From Psychrobacter maritimus (GTDB lineage: Bacteria > Pseudomonadota > Gammaproteobacteria > Pseudomonadales > Moraxellaceae), in NCBI RefSeq assembly GCF_904846345.1, contig NZ_CAJHAJ010000002.1, positions 124,001-188,000 of the forward strand: DNA of 64,000 nt. The letters run 5' to 3'. The number at the start of each line of letters is the position of its first letter. Position 1 is the first letter of the stretch. This document shows positions 28,040 to 37,120 of the stretch, piece by piece. The translations under genes and the position numbers were made by a program. Below the pieces are notes generated by a model. That model ran no database searches. It worked only from the letters and a program-made list of their open reading frames with translations, and was not told where the DNA came from.

Positions 28040-29632
28040 TTAACCTGAATAATTATTTTGCTGAGCAAACAGTGAAACACCTAGGGTGGCACGGCGTTGC
28101 AGCCATGGGCTAGGACGATAACGTGGATCACCCGTTAACCCATGAATACGTTGTAAAATTAGTAAAATACGCGAGGCACCAAGCTCGTCCCCCCATGAGA
28201 TAGGACCATAGGGATAACCCAATCCAATCTTGACGGCATTGTCGATATCTTTTGGTGTGGCAATACCTTGCATCGCAATATCACAACCTAGATTAATCAC
28301 CATGGCAATAACTCGCTGCGCCACAAAACCCGTGCTTTCGGTAATTAGTGTGGCATCGACAGCAACATTTGAGCCCTCATCCGAGCTTTTATCGAATTTA
28401 TTACTTCTACCAAATAGGGCATAAGCTTGCGCTATAAAGTTATCTTGCGTGACGATACTTGGCATGAGAGTACGATGCTTGGATAAGTCAGTCAGCATAT
28501 CGATGGCAACCGCTTGTTTAGGATTAACCTGATAGCGGATAGCCGCATTGGTGGTATCGTCACCATAAATAGCCAGTAATATCAAACTGTCAGAGTTTGG
28601 CTTATCGTTATCGTCGATAGTGATGTCGTTAGCGCTTAGATAATCAACCAACTGTTTTTTATCTTCTGCTAAATCCGCCCCAATCCAAACTGAGAGGTTT
28701 GAGATATCGAAATCTGTCTTAAAAGGTAATTGTTTGGAAGGATCTACTGTTACTTTTTGACCATCTTGTTTTTTATTTTCTGTGTAGTGATAAAAACCTT
28801 CACCAACTTTACGACCAAGCTTTTTTCCTATTAGCATTTGACGGGTTAAGGGATGCGGACGATAGCGAGGCTCAGAATAATACTGGTTATAAACAGACTC
28901 CATAACTGGATGCGATACGTCGATACCGGTGAGATCAAGCAGCTCAAACGGTCCCATCCGAAAGCCAGCCCCTTCACGTAAAATAAGATCTATATCCTCA
29001 AAACTAGCGACTCCCTCGCCTAGTATTTTTAAGGCCTCCGTACCATAAGCTCTGCCGCCATGATTGACAATAAACCCTGGGGTATCTTTTGCCACTACCC
29101 CTAAATGCCCCATGCGTTTAGCTAAAGCCGTAAGCGTCTCGACCACTGACGGTTTGGTAGAGATACCCGGAATCACTTCAACGATTTTCATTAAAGGTAC
29201 TGGATTAAAAAAGTGAAATCCTGCTACGCGCTCTGGGCGCTCACAATCGGAGGCAATCGCGGTCACTGCTAGTGATGAAGTATTGGTTGCCAAAATCGTT
29301 TCAGCAGGAACAATGCTTTCTAGTTGTTTAAAAAGCTGTTGTTTTATTTCTAAATTTTCGATAATCGCTTCGATTACGACATCTACCTCGGCAATTTTAG
29401 CTATCTCTTCAATCACGGTCAGATTGGCTAAAGTAGACTGTAGCTGCTCATCGGTAAATTTGCCTTTAGCCGATAGTTTTTCGAGTGTCGCTTGAAGAGA
29501 TTGGCGTCCTTGCTCAGCAGCTCCTGCCTTGGCATCAAATAAAAGTACTTGAATGCCCGCTTGCGCTGCGATTTGGGCGATACCCATACCCATAATGCCT
29601 GTACCAATAATGGCCAATGTGTTCACGGTCAT
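28040..29632 (-). CDS. 3-hydroxyacyl-CoA dehydrogenase, PaaH/DcaH-like
   Basis: A 530-residue NAD-dependent dehydrogenase. The Rossmann motif IGTGIMGMGIAQ is at residues 9-20, with ATNTSSL and GFHFFNPVPLMKIVEV for catalysis. Two C-terminal 3-hydroxyacyl-CoA domains (about 185-290 and 430-525) give the double-domain form typical of the phenylacetate (PaaH) and dicarboxylate enzymes. It oxidises a 3-hydroxyacyl-CoA for the thiolase, and lies 92 bp upstream of that gene in the same direction. Confidence 0.9.
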   Translation of the reverse strand: MTVNTLAIIGTGIMGMGIAQIAAQAGIQVLLFDAKAGAAEQGRQSLQATLEKLSAKGKFTDEQLQSTLANLTVIEEIAKIAEVDVVIEAIIENLEIKQQLFKQLESIVPAETILATNTSSLAVTAIASDCERPERVAGFHFFNPVPLMKIVEVIPGISTKPSVVETLTALAKRMGHLGVVAKDTPGFIVNHGGRAYGTEALKILGEGVASFEDIDLILREGAGFRMGPFELLDLTGIDVSHPVMESVYNQYYSEPRYRPHPLTRQMLIGKKLGRKVGEGFYHYTENKKQDGQKVTVDPSKQLPFKTDFDISNLSVWIGADLAEDKKQLVDYLSANDITIDDNDKPNSDSLILLAIYGDDTTNAAIRYQVNPKQAVAIDMLTDLSKHRTLMPSIVTQDNFIAQAYALFGRSNKFDKSSDEGSNVAVDATLITESTGFVAQRVIAMVINLGCDIAMQGIATPKDIDNAVKIGLGYPYGPISWGDELGASRILLILQRIHGLTGDPRYRPSPWLQRRATLGVSLFAQQNNYSG

Positions 29633-29697
29633 AATAATCCTTTATATGCTCTCGTTTTGAAAATTGATTTAGCTATGCCTATGTTTGTCTCAACAAG

Positions 29698-30474
29698 CTA
29701 CTGTCCTTTGTATTCAGCACTACGTTTTTCTAAAAAAGCTTTCGCCCCTTCTTTTTGATCTTCTGTATCAAATAAAATCTGAAAGGCTTTACGCTCTAGA
29801 GCCAATGCGGCTTGTAGCGGCATGTCCACCCCGAGATTGGCAACTTCTTTGATTTGGGTTAACGCAATCGGTGAATACCCTGCGAGTTGTTCAGCGATTT
29901 CAATAGCACGTTTGATAGTCTCTTCATCTTCGACCACTTCAGAAACCAATCCCATTTGATCCGCTGCATCAGCACTTATCATGTCGCCCGTTAATATCAG
30001 CTTCATGGCTTTATGTTTGCCAATCACGCGAAACAGCCGCTGCGTGCCCCCTGCTCCTGGCATCAATCCAATTTTGATTTCTGGTTGTCCAAACTTAGCC
30101 GACTTACCAGCGACGATGATGTCGGCATGCATAGCAAGCTCACAGCCGCCGCCAAGGGCATAACCATTGACCGCTGCAATAATCGGCTTACGGCAATTGG
30201 TGATGGCATCCCAATAACGTTCGCTATGACGGAGATACACATCAACCGTTTTTGCGGTTAAAAAGTCATTAATATCAGCGCCCGCGGCGAACACTTTGTC
30301 ACCGCCCGTCAGCACAATAGCTTTAATCTGAGGGTCATCGTTTAATTGGATAAAAATATCTGCCAGTTTCTGACGTAATTCGGTATTTAAAGCATTTCGA
30401 ACTTTAGGACGATTAAGCCTTATCACGCAAATGCCATTTACTTGCTGCTCAATTAAAATTATTTGCTCTTCCAT
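29698..30474 (-). CDS. Enoyl-CoA hydratase
   Basis: A 258-residue crotonase-fold enzyme. VFAAGADINDF forms the oxyanion hole, ALGGGCELAMHADI and GLMPGAGGTQRL carry the catalytic glutamate region, and the C-terminus is EGAKAFLEKRSAEYKG. It hydrates 2-enoyl-CoA to 3-hydroxyacyl-CoA. First gene of the leftward operon; 335 bp of divergent promoter separate it from the acyl-CoA dehydrogenase. Confidence 0.92.
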   Translation of the reverse strand: MEEQIILIEQQVNGICVIRLNRPKVRNALNTELRQKLADIFIQLNDDPQIKAIVLTGGDKVFAAGADINDFLTAKTVDVYLRHSERYWDAITNCRKPIIAAVNGYALGGGCELAMHADIIVAGKSAKFGQPEIKIGLMPGAGGTQRLFRVIGKHKAMKLILTGDMISADAADQMGLVSEVVEDEETIKRAIEIAEQLAGYSPIALTQIKEVANLGVDMPLQAALALERKAFQILFDTEDQKEGAKAFLEKRSAEYKGQ

Positions 30475-30568
30475 GATGCCATCCTTTAAATAGTGTCCTT
30501 TAATTTAAACAGTGCCCTTAAGCAAAATACTGCAATCCTTAAAACACCTTAAAATTGTGATAATTAAT

Positions 30569-30581
30569 ACCGCATAGCGAT
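30569..30581. promoter_or_regulatory. Putative IclR operator, copy 1
   Basis: ACCGCATAGCGAT, a degraded palindrome of the ACCGCA-N-TGCGGT type, in the divergent region between the hydratase and acyl-CoA dehydrogenase genes. Confidence 0.5.
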
Positions 30582-30682
30582 ATCCAGTTCCAATATATAC
30601 TGTTTATTTCCATTTGTGAAGAGAAAAACCCAGTTAAATTTAGAAATAAACCCTAAATCAAAGATATTCACCCTTAATAAAT

Positions 30683-30695
30683 ACCGCATTGCGGT
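30683..30695. promoter_or_regulatory. Putative IclR operator, copy 2 (perfect)
   Basis: ACCGCATTGCGGT has perfect 6-bp arms around one base. It is the strongest of the three copies and lies 127 bp before the acyl-CoA dehydrogenase start. Probable target of the IclR protein at 33581-34426. Confidence 0.6.
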
Positions 30696-30809
30696 TTTTT
30701 AAACCAAAAGTATTGTAATTTAATAAACTATCCATTATGCTGTTTGTTCGAATTAACCATAAAGTCCCTATTAGCAATATTAGATATTATTTCAACAAGG
30801 AAGAACTAC

Positions 30810-31964
30810 ATGATTAGAGACAAGGAAGTACTCGACCATATCGTCCAAACTGTTCGTCAGTTTGTAAACAATCAATTGATACCGAAAGAAGATTGGGTAG
30901 CAGAAAACGACCGTCTGCCAGAAGAGATCTTCAGCCAGATGCGTGAATTAGGGCTGTTTGGACTGACCATTCCCGAAGAGTACGGCGGGCTTGGCGTTAC
31001 TATGGAAGAAGAAGTCACACTGGCATTTGAATTAGGACGCACCTCACCCGCTTTTCGCTCATTAATAGGGACAAATAACGGTATCGGCTCCTCTGGTCTT
31101 GTGATTGATGGCACCGAAGAACAAAAACAAAAATATCTGCCAAGACTTGCCAGTGGTGAAATCATCGGCTCTTTTTGCTTGACCGAACCAGAGTCAGGCT
31201 CAGATGCTGCCTCACTCCGAACCACAGCCATTAAAGATGGCGACAACTATGTACTTAATGGCACCAAGCGTTATATCACCAATGCCCCTCAAGCCGGTAT
31301 ATTTACCGTCATGGCACGCACTGACCCTGACAATAAAAGGTCTGGCGGTATTTCAGCATTTATCGTTGAGAGCGATACCCCTGGTATTACGCTTGGCAAA
31401 ATTGACAAAAAAATGGGGCAAAAAGGCGCTCATACTTGTGATGTGATTTTTGATAACTGCGTCGTTCCTGCTAGTGCTTTGATAGGTGGTGTCGAAGGTG
31501 TAGGTTTCAAAACTGCCATGAAAGTCCTTGATAAAGGGCGCTTACATATCGCCGCCGCAAGTACCGGAGCAGCTACTCGAATGCTAGATGATGCGCTACG
31601 TTATGCGGTGGAACGTAAGCAATTTGGGCAACCGATTGCCAACTTCCAACTTATTCAAGCGATGCTTGCTGATTCAAAAGCGGAGATTTATGCGGCCAAA
31701 TCTATGGTATTAGATGCTTCACGCCTGCGCGATGAAGGTAAAGACGTCGTTACCGAGTCGTCATGTGCCAAGATGTTTGCCACTGAAATGTGCGGCCGCG
31801 TCGCTGATAGAGCGGTGCAAATTCATGGCGGTGCTGGTTATATCGCCGACTATGGTATTGAGCGTTTTTATCGTGATGTGCGCTTATATCGTTTATATGA
31901 AGGGACTACTCAGATTCAGCAAATCATCATTGCTCGCAATATGATTAAAGAGGTGAGCGAGTAG
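30810..31964 (+). CDS. Acyl-CoA dehydrogenase
   Basis: A 384-residue FAD-dependent acyl-CoA dehydrogenase. Signatures are GSFCLTEPESGSDAASLRT, ERKQFGQPIANFQ and the C-terminal YEGTTQIQQIIIARN, which carries the catalytic glutamate in the usual place (YEGT). It makes 2-enoyl-CoA, the step before the hydratase. The frame opens at 30744, but the ATG at 30810 follows AAGGAAG and gives the normal N-terminus. It corresponds to DcaA in the Acinetobacter model. Confidence 0.92.
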   Translation: MIRDKEVLDHIVQTVRQFVNNQLIPKEDWVAENDRLPEEIFSQMRELGLFGLTIPEEYGGLGVTMEEEVTLAFELGRTSPAFRSLIGTNNGIGSSGLVIDGTEEQKQKYLPRLASGEIIGSFCLTEPESGSDAASLRTTAIKDGDNYVLNGTKRYITNAPQAGIFTVMARTDPDNKRSGGISAFIVESDTPGITLGKIDKKMGQKGAHTCDVIFDNCVVPASALIGGVEGVGFKTAMKVLDKGRLHIAAASTGAATRMLDDALRYAVERKQFGQPIANFQLIQAMLADSKAEIYAAKSMVLDASRLRDEGKDVVTESSCAKMFATEMCGRVADRAVQIHGGAGYIADYGIERFYRDVRLYRLYEGTTQIQQIIIARNMIKEVSE

Positions 31965-32119
31965 TTTTCACTTATTTAAATGCTAGTTATTTGATTAGTA
32001 ACAAGTATTTACATTATTAAAGCGTATTGAGGTATTTGCTGGGATGCAGATACCTGAGTAACGTCACTATACCCATATGCTCATAGTCTTTTACTCTCAC
32101 AACAATAAGGATATAAATT

Positions 32120-33385
32120 GTGAAAAGTGCCGCTATAATTTCAAATCCGAGCTTAATTCCTGTGCAAAAACAGCCTTGGAAATTGGCCTTCTTTTTTTGT
32201 TTTCTAGTTTTATTATGTGATGGAGCCGATATTGGTATTCTCGCCTTTACACTTTCAAGTATAAAGCTAGAATTTGGGTTGACCAATGTACAAGCGGGTG
32301 CTTTAGGCAGTTGGTCCTTATTTGGCATGGCCATCGGTGGGTTTTTTGGTGGTTGGGCCTGTGACCGTTTTGGACGAGTGCGTGTGATCGTGCTTGCGAC
32401 AGCGCTCTTCTCCCTTCTGTCTGGCTTTAGTGGATTTGTGCAAAGCTATGAGCAGTTTGTAGCATTAAGATTCACCGCTTGTTTGGGTCTTGGCAGCTTA
32501 TATATTGCTACCAATACCTTGATGTCTGAGATGGTACCTACCAAACATCGAACGACGGTACTTGCTGCATTGATGACAGGCTTTACCTTAGGGTCTTTGG
32601 TTATCACCAGCATCTCAGCTTGGATTATTCCAAGTTATGGTTGGCGCACACTATACCTGTTAACGTTTTTACCTATTATTCTATCGATAGCCATGTACTT
32701 TCTTATACCTGAACCAAATTCTTGGAAAGCGGCACGTGCTCTTAAACTCAGCGGTGCAAAAGATTCGCTACAAAAACCTGAAAATCCTTATAAAGCCATA
32801 TTTGAAAATCCCAAACATCGCATCATGTTCATCTTATGGTCAATGAGTTCAGGTCTTTTACTATTTGGCTATTTCGGAGTCAGCAACTGGCTACCTTCTT
32901 ATCTAGAAACTGAATTGGGCATCAAATTTAAAGAGATGGCGCTATATATGGCGGGCACTTATCTGACCATGATGTTTGCTAAAGTCGTGGCAGGTCTAGT
33001 AGCTGATAAAATTGGGCGTAAAATAGTCTTTGCATTCGGTACTATGGGTACGGCGCTCTTTATTCCAGTATTGGTATATTTCCATACCCCCGAAAACATC
33101 GGTTGGCTCATGTTAACCTTTGGTTTCTTATATGGCATCCCTTATGCTATCAATGCCACCTATTTAACAGAAAGCTTTCCTACTGCTATTCGAGGTACTG
33201 CTATTGGCGGGGCATTCAATATCGGACGCTTGGGCTCGGTTATTGCGCCCGTCGCCATTGGTTATATGGCCATGCAAAACTCTATCGGCGCAGGTTTGTT
33301 GCTGATGGCAGGCGCGTACTTCTTATGTGGTCTTATCCCAACCTTGTTCATTAAAGAACAACAGTACGACCCACAAAAGGCGTAA
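32120..33385 (+). CDS. MFS transporter, aromatic acid:H+ symporter (AAHS) family
   Basis: A 421-residue, twelve-span major facilitator. LCDGADIGILAFTLSSI in the first span has the acidic motif of AAHS carriers (PcaK, BenK, DcaK, MucK). GGWACDRFGRVRVI is the loop 2-3 signature, repeated as ADKIGRKIV in the second half. It probably imports the organic acid used by the cluster. The start is a GTG preceded by ATAAGGAT. Same direction as the acyl-CoA dehydrogenase, 155 bp after it. Confidence 0.88.
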   Translation: MKSAAIISNPSLIPVQKQPWKLAFFFCFLVLLCDGADIGILAFTLSSIKLEFGLTNVQAGALGSWSLFGMAIGGFFGGWACDRFGRVRVIVLATALFSLLSGFSGFVQSYEQFVALRFTACLGLGSLYIATNTLMSEMVPTKHRTTVLAALMTGFTLGSLVITSISAWIIPSYGWRTLYLLTFLPIILSIAMYFLIPEPNSWKAARALKLSGAKDSLQKPENPYKAIFENPKHRIMFILWSMSSGLLLFGYFGVSNWLPSYLETELGIKFKEMALYMAGTYLTMMFAKVVAGLVADKIGRKIVFAFGTMGTALFIPVLVYFHTPENIGWLMLTFGFLYGIPYAINATYLTESFPTAIRGTAIGGAFNIGRLGSVIAPVAIGYMAMQNSIGAGLLLMAGAYFLCGLIPTLFIKEQQYDPQKA

Positions 33386-33402
33386 TATTACTCAATATAT
33401 AT

Positions 33403-33415
33403 ACCGCATAGCGAA
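33403..33415. promoter_or_regulatory. Putative IclR operator, copy 3
   Basis: ACCGCATAGCGAA, the same core as copy 1, between the transporter and the iclR-type gene. Suggests autoregulation. Confidence 0.5.
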
Positions 33416-33447
33416 ATAGCTTATAATAACTGTGTTAAGAATTTAAT

Positions 33448-33479
33448 GGCATCTTTAATATAGTATGATTAAAGATGCC
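33448..33479. other. Perfect stem-loop between transporter and iclR genes
   Basis: GGCATCTTTAAT (33448-33459) pairs perfectly with ATTAAAGATGCC (33468-33479) across 8 nt. There is no T-run, so it is either a weak terminator for the transporter transcript or an operator. Confidence 0.5.
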
Positions 33480-33580
33480 GACTACTATTAGCCTAGAATC
33501 CTTTTTTTGATTATAAAGTACGGTAAATAGTGCGTTTACTATCATATTTATATTAACTTGATTGAGATTAAAAATAATAT

Positions 33581-34426
33581 ATGACAACTAAAAACCTTAT
33601 GGATGAAGGCACTAACAATACAACGCATATTGAATTGCTAGAGCCCATTGCAGAGATGAGAGATCAAAATGACAGGCAATTTGTCACCGCTTTGGCTCGA
33701 GGACTTGAGCTGCTGCGTTGTTTTACCCCGCAGCGTCCTTATCTTGGCAACCAAGACTTAAGCCAATTAACAGGGCTTCCGAAAGGCACAATCACGCGTC
33801 TCACTTATACCTTAGTCAAGTTAGGATATTTAAAGCAATCGACGAACAGTAGTAAATATCAACTCTCTGTAGGTGTGTTGGGATTTGGCTATACAATGAT
33901 GGCGAATATCTCTATCAATAATTTGGTCACGCCGTACATGGAAGAGCTGGCAGATTATGCTAACAGTGCCGTTGCTATGGCAACTCGTGATCGCCTGACG
34001 ATGGTATATCTCAATGTCGTACAAGGCTCAAGCACCACTACGATGCGGCGCAATGTCGGCTCGTACTTACCTATTCATTTAAGCTCAATGGGAAGAGCCT
34101 GTTTGGCCAGTATGCCGCAAGCGGAGCAAGAGTTTATTCTTGATGCTATTCGTACTAAGCATAAAGATGATTGGCTAAAAATTAGGCGAGGACTGGACAA
34201 AGCCTTTAAAGATTATGATGATTATGGGTACTGTTTTTCGATTAGCGAATGGCAAAAAGACGTCAATGCAGTTGCCACGGCATTGATGCATCCGACTGAA
34301 GGTCTACTGACCTTTAATTGCGGCGCACCAAACTTTGTCCTTAGCCGTGACAAACTAGAGGAAGATATCGCCCCACGTCTGTTGCATATGAAAAACAGTA
34401 TTGAAGACAACCTTTATATCAGCTAA
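33581..34426 (+). CDS. IclR-family regulator, PcaU/PobR-like
   Basis: A 281-residue IclR regulator. The winged helix is at about residues 40-95 (ALARGLELLRCFTPQRPYLG and LPKGTITRLTYTLVKLGYL), followed by the effector-binding domain. The N-terminal motif is typical of the PcaU/PobR/PcaR group, which responds to aromatic or dicarboxylic acids. It closes the catabolic block; ACCGCA-type palindromes at the block's promoters are its likely sites. Whether it activates or represses cannot be told. Confidence 0.88.
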   Translation: MTTKNLMDEGTNNTTHIELLEPIAEMRDQNDRQFVTALARGLELLRCFTPQRPYLGNQDLSQLTGLPKGTITRLTYTLVKLGYLKQSTNSSKYQLSVGVLGFGYTMMANISINNLVTPYMEELADYANSAVAMATRDRLTMVYLNVVQGSSTTTMRRNVGSYLPIHLSSMGRACLASMPQAEQEFILDAIRTKHKDDWLKIRRGLDKAFKDYDDYGYCFSISEWQKDVNAVATALMHPTEGLLTFNCGAPNFVLSRDKLEEDIAPRLLHMKNSIEDNLYIS

Positions 34427-34451
34427 GACGGCACTATTGGTTGTTAATTGG

Positions 34452-34481
34452 CTATGGATTCAGTGACTATGGATTCAGTGA
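34452..34481. repeat. 15-bp direct tandem duplication
   Basis: CTATGGATTCAGTGA occurs twice in tandem, with a 6-base third start (CTATGG, 34482-34487). It lies just after the iclR gene in a convergent gap; no function apparent. Confidence 0.8.
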
Positions 34482-34543
34482 CTATGGTCGCGTATATTTA
34501 ATATCCCTATTCAATTTTCAATAAATATGCAAGCCACTTTATA

Positions 34544-35908
34544 TCAATCATGCCCTGCTTTCCATGCACCCATAGAGCCGAGATAAATATCAAGATTATC
34601 GAACCCTCGGCTTGCTAGCCACCCAGCGGCTACCGTCGCCCGCGCGCCACTGGCACACATCAGAGTATAGTGATGACTTTTATCAAGTTCGTGCCAGCGC
34701 TCGTTCAGTTGACCGACATAAATATGCTGTGACCCTTCAATCGCTGTAGCAGCTCGCTCGTCAGCGTCGCGGACGTCAAGCAGTGTCCAGCTATTGTCCT
34801 CTTTGCCTTTATTATTCATCAAACGTGCTTCAACCTCAGCGGTATCTATCATAGGGGTTCGTTGCATCTCCTGACCCTGAGCCGCTGCCGGTACTACGCC
34901 AACATAACCACCCATAATGTTATCAAAGGCGATTCTTACCAGATGCGCCATTGCCGTGGCAAGCTGCTCTTCATCTGAGGCAATCAGCACCATACTTTCC
35001 CCTTCACGAATGAACCAGCCAGCAAAAGCAGATATCATGCCGACAGGCAAACTCATTGACCGCGGAAAATGACCAGCAGCATACGCCATCGGCTCGCGAA
35101 TATCGATCAGATGGTCAGCCGTGCAGCTTTGAAGTTGCTTTAGCGACAGATGACGCGGGCGCATCACCGGCGGTGGCGCATCACCACCTTCCATGTTGAG
35201 CCGCTCCATCAGCCTAAAATACGGCGGCTGATAATGGTTTTCACTGACTTTAAATCGAATAAAGGCCTCACGATCCGTCATCTGTAAACGTGGGTTATTC
35301 ACTCTCTCGTGGCCAACAGTAGAAAACTCGCGTTCTGCCATGCCAGAGCCGCACACAGATCCCGCACCATGAGCGGGATATATAATCGCCTGATCCCCCA
35401 GCGCCAGTATTTTTTGTAGTGAATCATACAGCAGACCCGCGACTTCCTCGCGCCGTTCAGGATAAAAGTCAGTTCGACCAACATCTCCCACAAATAAAGC
35501 ATCACCTGTAAAAACACCCACCGCCTTGTCTGGATAAGCAGTATCGAATAGCGCGTAGGCAAGGTGATCATCGGTATGGCCGGGCGTTTCTAGCACTTGG
35601 ATTTTAAGCTGACCAATGGTGAAGCAATCACCATCACGTACTGTTTGAGCATAGACTATGGGCTGTTCAGGATTAGGCCCATGCAATACGGTCGCCCCTG
35701 TCATGTTTGCTAAAATGGGGGCGCCAGAAACCAAATCTTCATTGCGATGGGTTTCAAATATATGGGTAATTTCAAGACCTGCTGCGCGAGCTTTCTCCAC
35801 ATAAATCGCGCAATCACGACGTGGATCTATCACCGCCGCTTGCCCACCTGATCCCACTAAATAAGACAGATGAGCAAGACCAGGTGTTTTTATTTTTTCG
35901 AGCAGCAT
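34544..35908 (-). CDS. Persulfide dioxygenase-like metallo-beta-lactamase fold protein with two rhodanese domains
   Basis: A 454-residue fusion. Residues 1-245 form a metallo-beta-lactamase fold of the ETHE1/CstB type; the usual HxHxDH motif is changed to THRNED. The iron ligands known for ETHE1 have counterparts at His54, His111 (PGHT) and Asp136 (TGDALF), so persulfide dioxygenase activity remains possible. Two rhodanese domains follow (about 265-350 and 365-450); the last carries LMCASGARATVAA with the sulfur-accepting cysteine. The start at 35908 is preceded by AAGGAGG; the longer frame to 35974 is unlikely. Role inferred: sulfide or persulfide detoxification. Confidence 0.85.
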   Translation of the reverse strand: MLLEKIKTPGLAHLSYLVGSGGQAAVIDPRRDCAIYVEKARAAGLEITHIFETHRNEDLVSGAPILANMTGATVLHGPNPEQPIVYAQTVRDGDCFTIGQLKIQVLETPGHTDDHLAYALFDTAYPDKAVGVFTGDALFVGDVGRTDFYPERREEVAGLLYDSLQKILALGDQAIIYPAHGAGSVCGSGMAEREFSTVGHERVNNPRLQMTDREAFIRFKVSENHYQPPYFRLMERLNMEGGDAPPPVMRPRHLSLKQLQSCTADHLIDIREPMAYAAGHFPRSMSLPVGMISAFAGWFIREGESMVLIASDEEQLATAMAHLVRIAFDNIMGGYVGVVPAAAQGQEMQRTPMIDTAEVEARLMNNKGKEDNSWTLLDVRDADERAATAIEGSQHIYVGQLNERWHELDKSHHYTLMCASGARATVAAGWLASRGFDNLDIYLGSMGAWKAGHD

Positions 35909-36421
35909 AGCTGCCTCCTTGTTTGAGGTAGACCAATTTTCAACCGCAGATTGCATTTGATTTTGCGCAAACAAATTATTTTAAATAATCAATTTAAAAT
36001 AAAGCGGTTTTTATTGGAAAACCTCAAATACGATAAATGATTAGCTGTTTTTAAAGCTAGCACGAATAATTGTCATATATCAATATACAACAACACATAT
36101 TAACAATTCGCCTTTCATAATTTCTCTTTCGTAGTTGCTCTTTCGTATCTATAGCCAAGGCTAACGACTTGCGGAAATTTAGAATTATTACGATATTCTC
36201 AGCGAAGACATGTCTATCAAAAATGGCGTCTTTTACGCTTTCTTATATTTTTATAGCATTCTCATTAAACTATCTTAACGCTTTCTTAATAACATCCAGC
36301 CTATACTCTTATTCAACTGCTAACTCCTAACCCTCTTCTAGACTAGACTGGCTAAAAGCATCGATTACGCTCGTCATTTATGGATGAATACTTACGGCTA
36401 AATACTAAAAGGAAGCTGGCG
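35909..36421. other. Promoter region of the YceI-cytochrome operon
   Basis: A 513-bp AT-rich divergent gap. The only clear signal is the triple box at 36263-36290. No small gene is evident. Confidence 0.5.
36263..36290 (+). promoter_or_regulatory. Triple 11-bp-period OmpR-family box (PmrA/QseB-like)
   Basis: CATTAA (36263), CTTAAC (36274) and CTTAAT (36285) start exactly 11 bp apart. The last two form CTTAAC-N5-CTTAAT, fitting the PmrA-type consensus of paired YTTAAK half-sites. It lies about 130 bp before the YceI start. A closely similar box precedes eptA at 63526-63542. Confidence 0.6.
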
Positions 36422-37036
36422 ATGAGCACTATATTAAGGAATAAAAAATTAGAGATTAAACAAAGCCGCTACTTATCGATGTTCTTAATATTATTAATTA
36501 TGGTGAACACCATAGGTAGTAGTTATGCGGCCAGTTATATCATTAATCCGAATAACACAAAGGTAAGCTTTGCTATTAAACGTTTTAAAAGTCCTGCTAT
36601 GACCGGCGGCTTCTATCAGGTCAAAGGACAATTGCAATACGATGCAATTTTAAAAGCAGGTGATATCTCATTAATTATACCTATTAACTCTTTGGATACG
36701 GGCAGTAAGATTTTTAGCAAAAGTTTAAAAGGGGTCGATTTTTTCGATATAGAGCGCTTTCCCTCTGCTCACTTTCAATCCACCAGCTGGCACTTTAATA
36801 AAAGTAAGGTGACGCGTGTCGATGGCAATTTAACCTTACATGGTGTGACCCATCCTATCAGTCTCACTGCCAATGCATTCGACTGTTATCTAAGCGCTAC
36901 TGCCAAAAATGAGGTTTGTATTGGGGCGTTTTCCACCACGATAGACCGAACCAATTGGAATATAAATAAATATTCATGGTTTGGTCTCAGCAAAAATCTT
37001 GATTTAAACGTTGAGGTTGAAGCGATGAAACAGTAG
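36422..37036 (+). CDS. YceI-family periplasmic protein
   Basis: A 204-residue secreted lipocalin-like protein. The signal peptide is about residues 1-37, with a hydrophobic stretch and a cut after SSYAA. The YceI domain shows NNTKVSFAIKRF, VKGQLQYD, FPSAHFQS and GNLTLHGVTHPISL. YceI proteins bind isoprenoid or amide lipids and often neighbour cytochromes. The ATG at 36422 is preceded by AAGGAAG; an earlier ATG (36380) would spoil the signal peptide. First gene of the cytochrome operon. Confidence 0.88.
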   Translation: MSTILRNKKLEIKQSRYLSMFLILLIMVNTIGSSYAASYIINPNNTKVSFAIKRFKSPAMTGGFYQVKGQLQYDAILKAGDISLIIPINSLDTGSKIFSKSLKGVDFFDIERFPSAHFQSTSWHFNKSKVTRVDGNLTLHGVTHPISLTANAFDCYLSATAKNEVCIGAFSTTIDRTNWNINKYSWFGLSKNLDLNVEVEAMKQ

Positions 37037-37120
37037 CTATTACGGGCAAATAGTTTTATTTTAGTAAGAGCAATCAAGGATGATTGACAGGCATTATTTG
37101 CTTAGGGTTATAAGGATATT

